A DNA stretch of 64,000 nt from JAHDVS01 sp964370985 (GCA_964370985.1 CAYJLE010000005.1:46001-110000), one strand, 5' to 3'. Positions 1 through 8,384 are shown, counted from the stretch's first letter. Made by a program: numbers and translations. Notes: generated by a model not told the origin, from the sequence alone.

Positions 1-1
1 G

Positions 2-325
2 CACGACCTTGACGAGCAGATCACCCTCGCCCCGATCTACGACGTGATGACGACCGTGCACTACCCTGGCGTCGATCCGGTTCCCGGCATGTACGTCAAT
101 GGCGTACGTGAGCTCACCCAGATCACCGCCCACGATCTCGTGGAGGAGGCTGTCAGCTGGGGACTGCGGCGGCAGACCGCCGAAGCTCGCGTCGACCAGC
201 GCCTGCAGGAGAGCGAGCGGGCGATCCTCGTCGCAGCCGCCGAGCTCGGCGCACCCGATGAGCTCGTTCAGACTATGCTCGAACGCGGCAAGGCTCTCGC
301 CGCGACCTGGTCGCCGCCTCGCTAG
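2..325 (+). CDS. HipA-like kinase, C-terminal fragment (cut by window edge)
   Basis: This is the last 107 residues of a protein whose start lies before the window; the frame is open to base 2. The segment beginning ITLAPIYDVMTT matches the LAPxYDL region of HipA-family Ser/Thr kinases, where the Asp helps bind metal, followed by the family's helical tail. HipA-type proteins are kinase toxins or regulators usually paired with an HTH antitoxin (HipB); no partner is visible downstream, and any partner would be upstream outside the window. An internal GTG at 44 is open but would discard the conserved motif. The family call is fairly firm; toxin activity cannot be judged from the tail alone. Confidence 0.72.
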   Translation, partial: HDLDEQITLAPIYDVMTTVHYPGVDPVPGMYVNGVRELTQITAHDLVEEAVSWGLRRQTAEARVDQRLQESERAILVAAAELGAPDELVQTMLERGKALAATWSPPR

Positions 326-483
326 TTCGCCCCGAGGGGACCCGTCGAATCCGCGCTCTCGGACGCAGTCCGTCCCAACTTCAGTCCCCAGGGGAAGTGG
401 TCTGCGGGGGCGAGGGGCGATCGTCTTGGGACGTGCTGTTCGCCTGAGTCCCGCAAGGACCGTGCCCGCTCGTGCTGGCCGGG

Positions 484-1581
484 TCAGTCCACGATCGCGA
501 CCGGCGTGCAGCGCAGCGCGCGCGCGTCATTGATCGAGACGGCCTCGACGCAGTACTGGTAGCTGCCGGCGGGAATCGCGTTCGTGTCGAAGCCGCCCGG
601 GCCGCCGACGTGGAAGACGAGCCTGAAGCCGCACGGCTCGCCCGGGCCGCGCGTGTCGAAGTAGCAGAGGCCCGAGCGGTACGTGCCCGGCGCCCAGAGC
701 CGCCACACCCGCCGGCTGTCGATCAGCCTCGCCCCGCTCCAGGAGAACACGGGGCCGACCGCCCGCTCGGGCGCGTCGGAAGCGGCCAGCCAGGCGCGAA
801 TCGCCGCGGGCGCGCCAGGGAGCTGCACCGATCTGGCCAGCCGGCGCACCGGCATCACGTCGATCTCGGCGCGGAGGTCGACGACGCCGGTCAGGCCGTC
901 CAGCGCTACCGGCTCGGCCGAGTCGTCGTAGTCCCGCCCGGCGAAGCCGAGCGGCGGCTGGGCGAAGGCGTGGCGAACGCGGAATGCGGAGAGATCCCCG
1001 ATACGCGGCGGCTCCGTGTTCAGCGGGTCGTGGAGTGGCCCGCCGGGCCGGCGCGGATCGACGATGCCGCACCCGGGCACGTGCTCGGTCACGTGGACGT
1101 GGTCGAAGTTGTCGCGAACAACACCGAGGAGCTCGCCGCGCTCCACGGCCTCCCCGACCGCAAGGCTCGCTGTCGGGGCGACGTGCCAGTACGCCAGCGT
1201 CGTCGATCGCGTCTTCACGCGCACCTTCCACGGGCGAAGCCCCGTCACGACACCCGCCGCGATCGAGTACACCGACGCCTCGTCGAGCGCCTCGACGTCG
1301 ACCCCCTGGTGGACCGGGCCGCGCGGCTCGTTGAAGCTCCCGCGCACCGGGGCGGGGAAATCGGTGGGGTCGACCGGCCAGGACGACTCCGCGGGAAACG
1401 GAACCGAGAAGCAGCGGGGATCCGCAACAGCCAGGCTGAGCGCTTCGAGCTCCTCGCCCGTCGCCGTCCTGACCCCGTCGCCCGGAAGCGCAGCGCCCGC
1501 GGTGGCGGCGCAGGAAAGCGCGACCACCGCGGCAAGCAGGCTGGCGAGACCGACCCGGGCACACCGGCCGGGTGCATGCAT
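484..1581 (-). CDS. Secreted M23/LytM-type metallopeptidase-like protein
   Basis: A 365-residue protein with an N-terminal signal peptide (about residues 1-31, ending ATAGAA). The LytM zinc-site pattern is present: HQGVD (H91, D95) gives HxxxD and HVHV (H161, H163) gives HxH. Such proteins cleave peptide bridges in cell-wall peptidoglycan outside the membrane, or act as scaffolds. The C-terminal half (about 200-365) is not recognised; it may be an immunoglobulin-like or substrate-binding region and holds several cysteines that could form disulfides. The ATG at 1581 is the start that yields a full signal peptide. It is transcribed divergently from argA. Whether the peptidase is active is uncertain because the family includes inactive members. 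Confidence 0.72.
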   Translation of the reverse strand: MHAPGRCARVGLASLLAAVVALSCAATAGAALPGDGVRTATGEELEALSLAVADPRCFSVPFPAESSWPVDPTDFPAPVRGSFNEPRGPVHQGVDVEALDEASVYSIAAGVVTGLRPWKVRVKTRSTTLAYWHVAPTASLAVGEAVERGELLGVVRDNFDHVHVTEHVPGCGIVDPRRPGGPLHDPLNTEPPRIGDLSAFRVRHAFAQPPLGFAGRDYDDSAEPVALDGLTGVVDLRAEIDVMPVRRLARSVQLPGAPAAIRAWLAASDAPERAVGPVFSWSGARLIDSRRVWRLWAPGTYRSGLCYFDTRGPGEPCGFRLVFHVGGPGGFDTNAIPAGSYQYCVEAVSINDARALRCTPVAIVD

Positions 1582-1703
1582 GATCGCGGCTAGCTGGGCA
1601 GGCCTCGGCAGAACCCGGCGATCCTAACGAGAGCCCGATCACTCCTGCGGGTGCAGAGGAGACCTCCGATCCGACCGCGGGGCGCGACGGCCCCGGTCTC
1701 GCC

Positions 1704-1709
1704 TATCGT
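1704..1709 (+). promoter_or_regulatory. -10 element TATCGT upstream of argA
   Basis: TATCGT lies 10 nt before the argA ATG, so the transcript would have almost no leader. No convincing -35 is seen. Confidence 0.4.
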
Positions 1710-1719
1710 CCCTGGCCTG

Positions 1720-2217
1720 ATGGAGGCCGAGATCAGGCGGGCCCGGACGGCGGACGTGGCGGCGATCCGAGCGCTCGTCGCCGGCTACGAGTCGGCGGGG
1801 ATCCTGCTCGGCAAGCCACTCGTCTCGCTGTATGAGGACGTCCAGGAGTTCTGGGTCGCCGACGCCGGCAGTGCCGTCGTGGGCTGCGGAGCGTTGCATG
1901 TGATGTGGGAGGACCTCGGCGAGCTCCGCACGGTCGCGGTCGACCCCGCGTGGCGTGGCCACGGCGTCGGCTCCAGGATCGTCGAGCGGCTGACCGAGAC
2001 CGCGCGCGCGCTCGGCCTGCGCCGCCTGTTCGTGCTCACATTCGAGGTCGAATTCTTCGCGCGCCACGGGTTCCGGTCGATCGAGGGAACGCCCGTCGAC
2101 CCGGACGTGTACGAGGAGCTGCTGCGCTCGTTCGACGAGGGCGTCGCCGAGTTCCTCGACCTCGAGCGGGTGAAGCCGAACACGCTCGGCAACACGCGCA
2201 TGTTGCTCTCGCTCTAG
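1720..2217 (+). CDS. argA: Short-form N-acetylglutamate synthase (GNAT)
   Basis: A 165-residue GNAT acetyltransferase that would make N-acetylglutamate from glutamate and acetyl-CoA, the first step of arginine synthesis. The acetyl-CoA loop is visible in RTVAVDPAWRGHGVGSRIV. The segments GCGALHVMWEDL, LTFEVEFFARHGF and LDLERVKPNTLGNTRM are very close to what I recall of the mycobacterial short ArgA (Rv2747). The frame is open further upstream, but the ATG at 1720 starts at the domain boundary and has a -10 box 10 nt before it. Its stop overlaps the stop of the convergent monooxygenase gene in the self-complementary tetranucleotide CTAG. Confidence 0.85.
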   Translation: MEAEIRRARTADVAAIRALVAGYESAGILLGKPLVSLYEDVQEFWVADAGSAVVGCGALHVMWEDLGELRTVAVDPAWRGHGVGSRIVERLTETARALGLRRLFVLTFEVEFFARHGFRSIEGTPVDPDVYEELLRSFDEGVAEFLDLERVKPNTLGNTRMLLSL

Positions 2218-3149
2218 CCGCCCGCGAGCGCCCCGACCCGCGCCACGACGTCACGGCACCAGGCTGCGACCGCGGCTGGGTCGTCGAGGAACTGCGAGGG
2301 CTTGATGCAGATCGTCGTGAAGCCCCGCTCGAGCTGTGCCGGCACCGTGGCGAGTGCCGGCTCGAGCTCGGCGACCCCGTCCCGGTCAGCGAACGTCCCG
2401 CGGGTCCCTCCGACGAGCTCGAGCTCGCCCGGGTCGCGTCCGGCTGTCCGCAGCGCCGCCCGCAGCCGCTCGAGATCGCCGGGGGCGACCGGGCCGAGCG
2501 GGTTGAAGCCGTGCCCGTGCTCGACGAGGCGACGCACGAGCCGCCCGTGCAGCGTGGTGCCCCCGAACCAGAGCCGCGGGCCGTCGGGGCGGTAGGGCTT
2601 CGGCTCGAAGTAGACGTCGGCGAACCGGTAGTGGCGCCCCTCGAACGACGCCGGCGTGTCGCGCCACAGGGCCCGCCAGGCCGCCAGGTGCTCGTCGAGC
2701 AGCTCGCCGCGCCGCTCGAACGGGATGCCGAGCGCCTCGTACTCGGCCCGGTGCCAGCTCACCGTCGGCTGCACGACCAGGCGCCCCTGCGAGAGCAGGT
2801 CGAGCGTCGCGAGCTCCTTCGCGAGCAGGAGCGGGTGGCGCAGCGGCGCGATCACGGCTCCCGCGACGAGGCGCAAGCGGGTCGTCGCTGCGGCGACGGC
2901 GGCCAGCAGCAGCAGCGAGGAGGGCCAGGGCGTGCCCGGCTCCTGGTTTCCCGGCAGCGCGTACTCGCGCGGGTTCACGGGCAGCCCGGCGGCGCCCGCG
3001 TCCGGGCCGAGCACGACGTGCTCGCTGACCATCACCCCGTCGAAGCCCGCCGCCTCGGCCGCCGCCGCCATCCGCACCAGCGCGGGCAGGTCGCGCGGCG
3101 ACACGAGCGTCCAGTTCTCGCTCAGGACGAGAATCAGCCTCGGCGCCAC
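2214..3149 (-). CDS. LLM-class luciferase-like monooxygenase, probably F420-dependent
   Basis: A 311-residue TIM-barrel protein of the luciferase-like monooxygenase family (PF00296), enzymes that use FMNH2 or coenzyme F420 to oxidise or reduce small molecules in the cytosol. Family signatures include WTLVSPRDLPALVRMAAAAE, GFDGVMVSEHVVLG, RLRLVAGAVIAPLRHPLLLAKELATLD and WFGG. Actinobacterial members with this layout are mostly F420-dependent, so that cofactor is an inference. The GTG at 3149 is preferred over longer open frames because a GATAAT box lies 6 nt upstream. Convergent with argA, with overlapping stops. Substrate unknown. Confidence 0.8.
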   Translation of the reverse strand: MAPRLILVLSENWTLVSPRDLPALVRMAAAAEAAGFDGVMVSEHVVLGPDAGAAGLPVNPREYALPGNQEPGTPWPSSLLLLAAVAAATTRLRLVAGAVIAPLRHPLLLAKELATLDLLSQGRLVVQPTVSWHRAEYEALGIPFERRGELLDEHLAAWRALWRDTPASFEGRHYRFADVYFEPKPYRPDGPRLWFGGTTLHGRLVRRLVEHGHGFNPLGPVAPGDLERLRAALRTAGRDPGELELVGGTRGTFADRDGVAELEPALATVPAQLERGFTTICIKPSQFLDDPAAVAAWCRDVVARVGALAGG

Positions 3150-3155
3150 CCGACG

Positions 3156-3161
3156 ATTATC
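3156..3161 (-). promoter_or_regulatory. -10 element GATAAT, leaderless start of the LLM gene
   Basis: On the minus strand GATAAT lies 6 nt before the GTG at 3149, which places transcription start at or next to the start codon. Confidence 0.55.
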
Positions 3162-3172
3162 GCGCGAGCGTC

Positions 3173-3178
3173 TACGCT
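3173..3178 (+). promoter_or_regulatory. -10 element TACGCT before the 3187 gene
   Basis: TACGCT lies 8 nt before the ATG. Together with the opposite GATAAT it packs two divergent promoters into the 37-bp gap. Confidence 0.45.
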
Positions 3179-3186
3179 GACGGGCG

Positions 3187-3459
3187 ATGAAAAGAGCGAC
3201 GCGGGGCCTCACCGCGACCGAGGACGCGTACGGCCAGATTCTCCTCGCCGCGTACGAGGGACGCGGCGGCCAGGAGATCACGGAACGTGACGACGGGCTC
3301 GTCTCCTGCAGGGATCCGGGCGACTGCGTCTGGCCGTTCCGCCGCCGGCCCGCCGTCGAGCGCCTCCTCGACGGAGCCGGGTGGCGGGTCGCCCGGCTCG
3401 TCGACGACGGCTCGCCCCGCTACGGCGCGGTGCTCGAGAAGGAGCGGGCAGCCCGGTGA
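3187..3459 (+). CDS. Hypothetical protein, 90 aa
   Basis: A small soluble protein of mixed charge with no recognised family. It has two cysteines in SCRDPGDCVW, a proline/arginine turn and a C-terminal half predicted to be helix-strand-helix. The ATG follows a TACGCT -10 box by 8 nt, and the gene is translationally coupled to the next through GTGA. Codon use is typical of the window, with strong G/C at third positions, supporting that it is real. Function unknown. Confidence 0.6.
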   Translation: MKRATRGLTATEDAYGQILLAAYEGRGGQEITERDDGLVSCRDPGDCVWPFRRRPAVERLLDGAGWRVARLVDDGSPRYGAVLEKERAAR

Positions 3460-3728
3460 GGAGGGCGGCAGCAGCCGTCGCCGTCGCGGTCGCGCTCGTC
3501 GGTGGCGGGTGCGGCGGGCCCTCGCAGGAGGAGGTCGACGAGCTCGAGGCCAGGATCGCGCAGCTCGAGACCACGGTCGCCGAGCTCCAGGACGAGATCG
3601 CGACGCTGCGCCAGCTCGAGGCCGCCGTCGGCGAGATCACGGGCTTCCTCGACTCGCTCAGGGAGAAGATCCCCGATCTCGACAGCCTCGGAGAGCTTCT
3701 CGACGATCTCCGCTCGCTCGTGCCCTGA
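3456..3728 (+). CDS. Probable lipoprotein or exported coiled-coil protein, 90 aa
   Basis: The GTG at 3456 overlaps the previous stop (GTGA), giving a 90-residue product. The N-terminus is a hydrophobic signal (about residues 3-17) ending at GGGCGG, a possible but weak lipobox cysteine at 19. The mature part, from about residue 22 (PSQEEVDELEARIAQLETTVAEL...), is a continuous heptad coiled coil of about 65 residues. It resembles small lipoproteins that trimerise through coiled coils, but I cannot assign a family. The longer open frame from 3381 would bury the signal sequence inside the protein and is rejected. Confidence 0.62.
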   Translation: MRRAAAAVAVAVALVGGGCGGPSQEEVDELEARIAQLETTVAELQDEIATLRQLEAAVGEITGFLDSLREKIPDLDSLGELLDDLRSLVP

Positions 3729-3805
3729 CGCGCGACCCTGGAAGCACCCCTCGGGCGAGTGACTCTTCGGTCAGGCGCCACCGGGCATGCGCCGATGGGT
3801 AGCGC

Positions 3806-4102
3806 ATGAACGTCGACACGGAGAGCCGGGCGTCGCGGGAGCTCTTCACCCGGCGCGCGGTCAAGGACGGCCGAACGGTCGTCCACCTCCGCGCGCTGGA
3901 GAACTCCGGGGACTGCGTGATCGAGACCGACGTGTACCCGGTCACCGGCCTCGGGGTCGAGCCGCTGCCCCTCGGCCCGTTCGCCTTCGCCAGCATGGAC
4001 GAGGGTGTCACCTTCGTCGAAGAGGCGCTGCTCGCGCTCGAGTACCTGGGCTGCTCGATCCTCCAGGGAGGGTCCGGCGACCGCGACCCCGACCCGTCGT
4101 GA
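3806..4102 (+). CDS. Hypothetical protein, 98 aa
   Basis: A 98-residue acidic protein, MNVDTESRASRELFTRRAV..., with no signal peptide or membrane segment. The pattern suggests a small alpha/beta domain (VVHLRALENSGDCVIETDVYPV strand pair, then FVEEALLALEYLGCSIL helix). It starts with ATG at 3806, 77 bp after the preceding gene, and lies just upstream of the large coiled-coil gene. No family recognised. Confidence 0.6.
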   Translation: MNVDTESRASRELFTRRAVKDGRTVVHLRALENSGDCVIETDVYPVTGLGVEPLPLGPFAFASMDEGVTFVEEALLALEYLGCSILQGGSGDRDPDPS

Positions 4103-4148
4103 CGGGGCCGCGGCCGGCGGCGCCGGCGACGAGGTACGAGGCAACAGG

Positions 4149-5921
4149 ATGGGTCAGGTTGCACGCAGCAAGGGGCGATCCTCCGATCTCTACGGGCTGA
4201 GAGCCGAGCTCGCCGGCGTCGCCCCCGTGGAGGCCGAGCCGGAGACGGCGCCGCCCGAGCAGGAGCCGCCGTCCACGTTCGACCTCGAGCCGGAGCCCGC
4301 GGCCCCGCACGGAGATCTCGCGCTCGAAGTCGAGCGGCGCGCCCTCGAGCTCACCCGCCGGGAGGAAGCGCTGGCCACACGCGAGGCGGAGCTCGAGTCC
4401 GCCCGCCTCGCCCAGAGCGCCGCGGGCGAGGCGGAGGCGGAGGCGCGGGCAGCCGAGCTCGCGAGCGCCGGGGCCGCGCTCGCCGAGCGCACCGCCTCGC
4501 TCGCGACGCAGGCGGCCGAGCTCGAGCAGCGAGCCGGCGCACTCGCTGCTCGCGAACAAGACTGGAGCGAGCGCGACGCGGAGCTTGCCCGCCGCGAGCA
4601 GGCCCTCCTCGAGGAGCAGCGCTCGTTGGCCGAGCGCGAGGCCGGCCTGGTCGAGAGGGCGCAGGCTCTCGTCGAGCAGGAGCGGTTGGTGGGCGACGGC
4701 GAGGCCCTGCTGATCGAGCAGGAGCGGGGGCTCGCCGCACGCGAGCAGGCCTTCGTCGAGCAGGAGCAGCGGCTCGACGGGCGCGCCGCTGCCCTCGACG
4801 AGCGAGAAGCGGCGGCGGCGGCCCGGGAGGAAGCGCATGGGAGGCAGGCCGAGCGGGAGCTGGAGGCTGCCGCCGCCACCGCGGCCTCCGCGGCCGAGCG
4901 CGAGCGGGCAGCGGCGGCGCGGGGGCTGGAGCTCGACCGGCGCGAGGAGGAGCTCGAGGAACGGGTGCGTGCGGTCCGCGAGGACGACGAGGCGGTGATC
5001 AGGGCAGCGTCGGAAGTGGCGGCCAGGGGCGCCGAGCTCGACGACCGCGCCGAGGAGCTGGCCCGGGCCGCTCGCGATCGAGCGGCCGCCACCGACGAGC
5101 TCGACCGCCGCCAGGCCGTCCTCGCGGCCGCGGAGACCGCTCTCGAGGAGCGCGAGCGGGAGCTCGCGCGCAGGGAGGCGAGCGTCGCCGAGCAGGTCGC
5201 CCGGGCCGGGTCGTCGGGCAAGCGGGGCGACGAGCGTGCCGCTCGCGCTCGCGCCAAGGAGCTCGAGCGTCTCGAGCAGGGCCTACGCAAGGAGGAGACG
5301 CGGCTGGCGCGGCTCGCGTCGGAGCTGACCGCGCGCGACGAGGCGCTCGCGGTCCGGGTCGACACGATCCGCCGGGGCGAGGAGAGCGTGGAGGACAGCC
5401 GCCGGGGCCTGGCCGAGCGGGAGGCCGACGTGGCCCGCCGTGCTGCCGGCCTCGCGGAGGATGTGGCCGACCACGACCGTCGTGAGCAGGCGCTGAGCCG
5501 AGGCGACGAGGAGCTCGCGCGCAGGGAGGCGCTTCTCGCCGACCGGGAGCGCGCCCTGGCGGCGCAGGCTGACCGGCTGGCGGCGGAGCTCGACGCCCTC
5601 ACGGCGCGCCAGACCGAGCTCGACTCGCGCGTGCGCGGGCTCGACAGCAGAGCCCGGGAGCGCGCGGGCAACGAAGCGAACCCCCCGGGAAGCGACGACA
5701 CGCGGGAGAAGCTCGCCCAGCTCGAGCGATCGGTCGAGGAGCTCGAACGGCGGCTCGAGGCCGGCAGGGCCGAGGCGGAACAGCGGTTCGTCTCCGAACC
5801 CGCTCACCGCGCCGAGAAGCCGGACCGTCCGGACACGACGCGCCCCGCCGGCCCCGAGCGAGGCGGCGGCGAGAGCGACTGGTGGGCCCGCCAGCTCGGG
5901 AAGCGCAGGTCGCGGCGGTAG
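4149..5921 (+). CDS. Long coiled-coil protein with RE-rich tandem heptads
   Basis: A 590-residue protein. Residues 1-55 are a basic then Pro/Glu-rich linker. Residues about 60-560 are an almost unbroken coiled coil built of degenerate 14-residue units of the type xALxxREQALxxRE, with Arg-Glu pairs recurring every 7 or 14 positions. A short basic end (WWARQLGKRRSRR) closes it. There is no membrane segment or globular domain. The ATG at 4149 is chosen because earlier codons in this frame overlap the previous gene. The repeat style recalls actinobacterial filament proteins such as Scy and FilP, but 51-residue repeats are not evident. A structural or cytoskeletal role is inference only. Confidence 0.72.
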   Translation: MGQVARSKGRSSDLYGLRAELAGVAPVEAEPETAPPEQEPPSTFDLEPEPAAPHGDLALEVERRALELTRREEALATREAELESARLAQSAAGEAEAEARAAELASAGAALAERTASLATQAAELEQRAGALAAREQDWSERDAELARREQALLEEQRSLAEREAGLVERAQALVEQERLVGDGEALLIEQERGLAAREQAFVEQEQRLDGRAAALDEREAAAAAREEAHGRQAERELEAAAATAASAAERERAAAARGLELDRREEELEERVRAVREDDEAVIRAASEVAARGAELDDRAEELARAARDRAAATDELDRRQAVLAAAETALEERERELARREASVAEQVARAGSSGKRGDERAARARAKELERLEQGLRKEETRLARLASELTARDEALAVRVDTIRRGEESVEDSRRGLAEREADVARRAAGLAEDVADHDRREQALSRGDEELARREALLADRERALAAQADRLAAELDALTARQTELDSRVRGLDSRARERAGNEANPPGSDDTREKLAQLERSVEELERRLEAGRAEAEQRFVSEPAHRAEKPDRPDTTRPAGPERGGGESDWWARQLGKRRSRR

Positions 5922-5960
5922 CACGCCGGCCGCCGCGTGCGCGAGAATCCCGGACACCGG

Positions 5961-5968
5961 AAAGGAGG
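5961..5968 (+). promoter_or_regulatory. Strong Shine-Dalgarno AAAGGAGG pointing to an ACG start
   Basis: AAAGGAGG lies 5 nt before ACG at 5974, the codon at which the downstream protein gains a perfect signal peptide. It decides the start of the next gene. Confidence 0.6.
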
Positions 5969-5973
5969 GGGAG

Positions 5974-7170
5974 ACGAGGACGCTGATCCGTGGCGCTGCG
6001 CTGCTTGCGGTCGCGCTCGCTCTCGGCGGCGCCGCCGGCGCGTCGGCGCCCGCACGCCCGACGGGGCTGACCGCGATCGCGGGGCCGGCAATCCAGCTGA
6101 CCTGGAGCGACAACGCGGGCAACGAGACGCGCTACGAGCTAGCGCACCGCCTGGTTCCCGGCGAGGTGTGGGTCGCGGTTCGCCTCGGTCGGAACGCGAC
6201 CTCGTGGACGCACGAAGGCCTGCCGATCGGCACGACCGTGGCCTACCGTGTCCGCGCCTGCAACCGGGCCGGCTGCTCGGCATGGACACGCCGGACCCGC
6301 GCCACCGCCACCGCCCCTCCGGATCTCGCCGGCGTCCCGACCGTCGGGGGCTGCCCCGTGTTTCCCGCCGACAACCCCTGGAACCGCGACGTCTCCGGCG
6401 ATCCGGTCGACCCCCGTTCGGACGTCTACATCGCCAGCATCTCTGCCGGCGGCAACCGCTTCCTCCACGCCGACTTCGGCTCGGACCCGACCTACGGGAT
6501 CCCCTACGTCGTCGTTCCCGGAAGCCAGCCCTTCGTCCCGATCCGGTTCGTCGAGTACGGCGACGAGAGCGATCCAGGCCCGTACCCGGTGCCGCCGGGC
6601 GCACCGGTCGAGGCGGGTGGCGACAGGCACGTCCTCGTCCTGCACAGCGGGGCCTGCAGGCTCTACGAGCTGTACCACGCCCGCTTCGAGGGACCCGGGT
6701 GGAGCGCCGGCTCCGGCGCAGTGTTCGATCTCTCGTCGAACCGGCTGCGCCCGGACACGTGGACGTCCGCGGACGCCGCCGGTCTGCCGATCCTCCCGGG
6801 CCTCGTGCGCTACGACGAGGTCACCGGGGGCGAGATCCGCCACGCTCTGCGGTTCACGGTCGAGAGCACGCAGCGGGCCTTCATCCACCCGGCCACCCAT
6901 TACGGCTCGAGCGACGACACCGACGACCCGCCGATGGGGCTCCGGCTCCGGCTGAAGGCGAGCTACGACATCTCCGGCTTCCGCGGCGAGGCCCGGGTCG
7001 TGCTGGAGGCGCTCAGGCGCTATGGCATGATCGTCGCCGACCAGGGGACGAGCTGGTTCATCAGCGGCGCGACCGACCCCCGCTGGGACGACGCCGACCT
7101 CGACCAGCTGAAGAGCGTGCCCGGCAGCGCGTTCGAGGTCGTGCAGACCGGGGAGACCCTCAAGCCGTGA
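5974..7170 (+). CDS. Secreted FnIII-domain protein of unknown enzymatic role (apparent ACG start)
   Basis: Read from ACG at 5974 the product is 398 residues: a signal peptide (xRTLIRGAALLAVALALGGAAGA), a fibronectin type III domain (about 28-110; LTWSDNAGNETRYEL, VAYRVRACNRAGCSAWT), then a conserved domain with FPADNPWNRDVSG, YGIPYVVVPGSQP, YGDESDPGPYPVPP, GSGAVFDLSSN and GLRLRLKASYDISGF. I recognise this domain from secreted proteins of soil actinobacteria, but its function is not known to me. No ATG, GTG or TTG occurs in frame before 6166, which lies inside the FnIII domain. The ideal ribosome site 5 nt before ACG makes that the likely start; CTG at 5983 is the alternative. Extracellular location inferred. 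Confidence 0.75.
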   Translation, partial: TRTLIRGAALLAVALALGGAAGASAPARPTGLTAIAGPAIQLTWSDNAGNETRYELAHRLVPGEVWVAVRLGRNATSWTHEGLPIGTTVAYRVRACNRAGCSAWTRRTRATATAPPDLAGVPTVGGCPVFPADNPWNRDVSGDPVDPRSDVYIASISAGGNRFLHADFGSDPTYGIPYVVVPGSQPFVPIRFVEYGDESDPGPYPVPPGAPVEAGGDRHVLVLHSGACRLYELYHARFEGPGWSAGSGAVFDLSSNRLRPDTWTSADAAGLPILPGLVRYDEVTGGEIRHALRFTVESTQRAFIHPATHYGSSDDTDDPPMGLRLRLKASYDISGFRGEARVVLEALRRYGMIVADQGTSWFISGATDPRWDDADLDQLKSVPGSAFEVVQTGETLKP

Positions 7171-7199
7171 GCGCTCGCTGCCGATCCCTCGACCGGGTG

Positions 7200-8384
7200 A
7201 TGCGACGCCTCCTCGTCATCGTGGCCGCCGTCGCGGCGGCAGCGCTCGCAGCCGGCGCCATGGGCGGCACCGAGACGGACGTCACCGTCACGCTCTCGGT
7301 CTCCCGCTCGGCGGCGCCCCACGGTGCGACGATCGTCGCGACCGGCGCCGTCGAGCCTGCCGTCGCGGGCGAGGACATCGTGCTCGAGCTGCACGGCCCG
7401 GAGAGCTGGTCGCAGGTCGCCCGCGCCGTCACGGACGAGAGCGGCGGCTTCCGGATCGAGTTTCGCGCCGAGGCCGGCGGGACGCTCCTCGCCCGCGTGG
7501 TCACGGCCAACGTCACGAGCGAGTCCGTGGAGCTCGCCGTCCTGCCCAGGGTCAAGATCAGGACGAAGCCCGGTCTCGCGTTCGGGGGCGCGAAGCTGAC
7601 CGCTCACATCCGGCCCACCGACTACTCCGGGCCCGTCGAGATCCGCGTCACGCGGGGCGGCGAGGTTGTCGCCACCACCAGGGCTACCGCCCGGGGCGGC
7701 GTGCTGCGGGCCACGGTGCCGACTCCCGGCACCGGGCGCTTCGCCGTCACGATCTGGCTCTCGGCCGCAGCCGGGGTCTCGGCTCACTCGGTCACGACGC
7801 GGGTGAGCGCCCAGGGTCGCGTGCTCCAGGCCGGCTCGACCGGCCCGGACGTGCGGGGCCTGATCCGGCGCCTCACGCAGCTTCGCTTCCACGTCCCCGC
7901 ACCATCCTCGACGTTCAGCGGGGAGCTGACCGACTCCGTGATCGCGTTCCAGAAGGCCTACGGCCTACCGCGGACCGGGGTCGTCGGCCCCGAGACCTGG
8001 CGCAAGCTCACGAACGCGCACCCGCTCGAGCCGCGCTACGCGCGACCGGCCGACCACATCGAGATCGACAAGACCCGCCAGATCCTCCTCGAGGTCCGCG
8101 GCGGAGAGGTCGTGGCGGTGCTCCCGGTCTCCTCGGGCGCGACGGGAAACACGCCGGAGGGCCGCCACGCCGTTCGCTGGAAGGCGCTCGCCACGACCAC
8201 ATGGCTCGGGCCGGGGATCCTCTACCGGACGATGACGTTCTACGGCAACAGCTTCGCGATCCACGGCTGGCCGTCCGTGCCGGCCTACCCCGCGAGCCAC
8301 GGGTGCGTGCGGATCCCGATCTGGACCGCGGACTGGCTCTACAACCGCACGCCGGTCGGCGAGACGGTCTACGTGTACGGGTAG
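7200..8384 (+). CDS. L,D-transpeptidase (YkuD) with peptidoglycan-binding domain
   Basis: A 394-residue exported protein: signal peptide (about 1-22), two beta-rich domains (about 25-200), a PG_binding_1 domain (about 205-265; GPDVRGLIRRLTQL, FQKAYGLPRTGVVGPETWRKL) and a C-terminal YkuD domain (about 275-394) with the catalytic SHGCVR motif (Cys369) and upstream HGW. It would form 3-3 cross-links in, or attach proteins to, peptidoglycan at the cell surface. ATG 7200 follows the previous stop by 29 nt; GTG at 7167 overlapping that stop (GTGA) is an alternative that lengthens the N-terminus. The stop codon doubles as the first bases of the -10 box of dtd. Confidence 0.88.
   Translation: MRRLLVIVAAVAAAALAAGAMGGTETDVTVTLSVSRSAAPHGATIVATGAVEPAVAGEDIVLELHGPESWSQVARAVTDESGGFRIEFRAEAGGTLLARVVTANVTSESVELAVLPRVKIRTKPGLAFGGAKLTAHIRPTDYSGPVEIRVTRGGEVVATTRATARGGVLRATVPTPGTGRFAVTIWLSAAAGVSAHSVTTRVSAQGRVLQAGSTGPDVRGLIRRLTQLRFHVPAPSSTFSGELTDSVIAFQKAYGLPRTGVVGPETWRKLTNAHPLEPRYARPADHIEIDKTRQILLEVRGGEVVAVLPVSSGATGNTPEGRHAVRWKALATTTWLGPGILYRTMTFYGNSFAIHGWPSVPAYPASHGCVRIPIWTADWLYNRTPVGETVYVYG

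Noticed and set aside
4149..5921. Direct DNA repeats in the coiled-coil gene as a CRISPR or VNTR array
   Set aside because: Repeat units are degenerate, have no constant spacer length, and follow the protein heptads.
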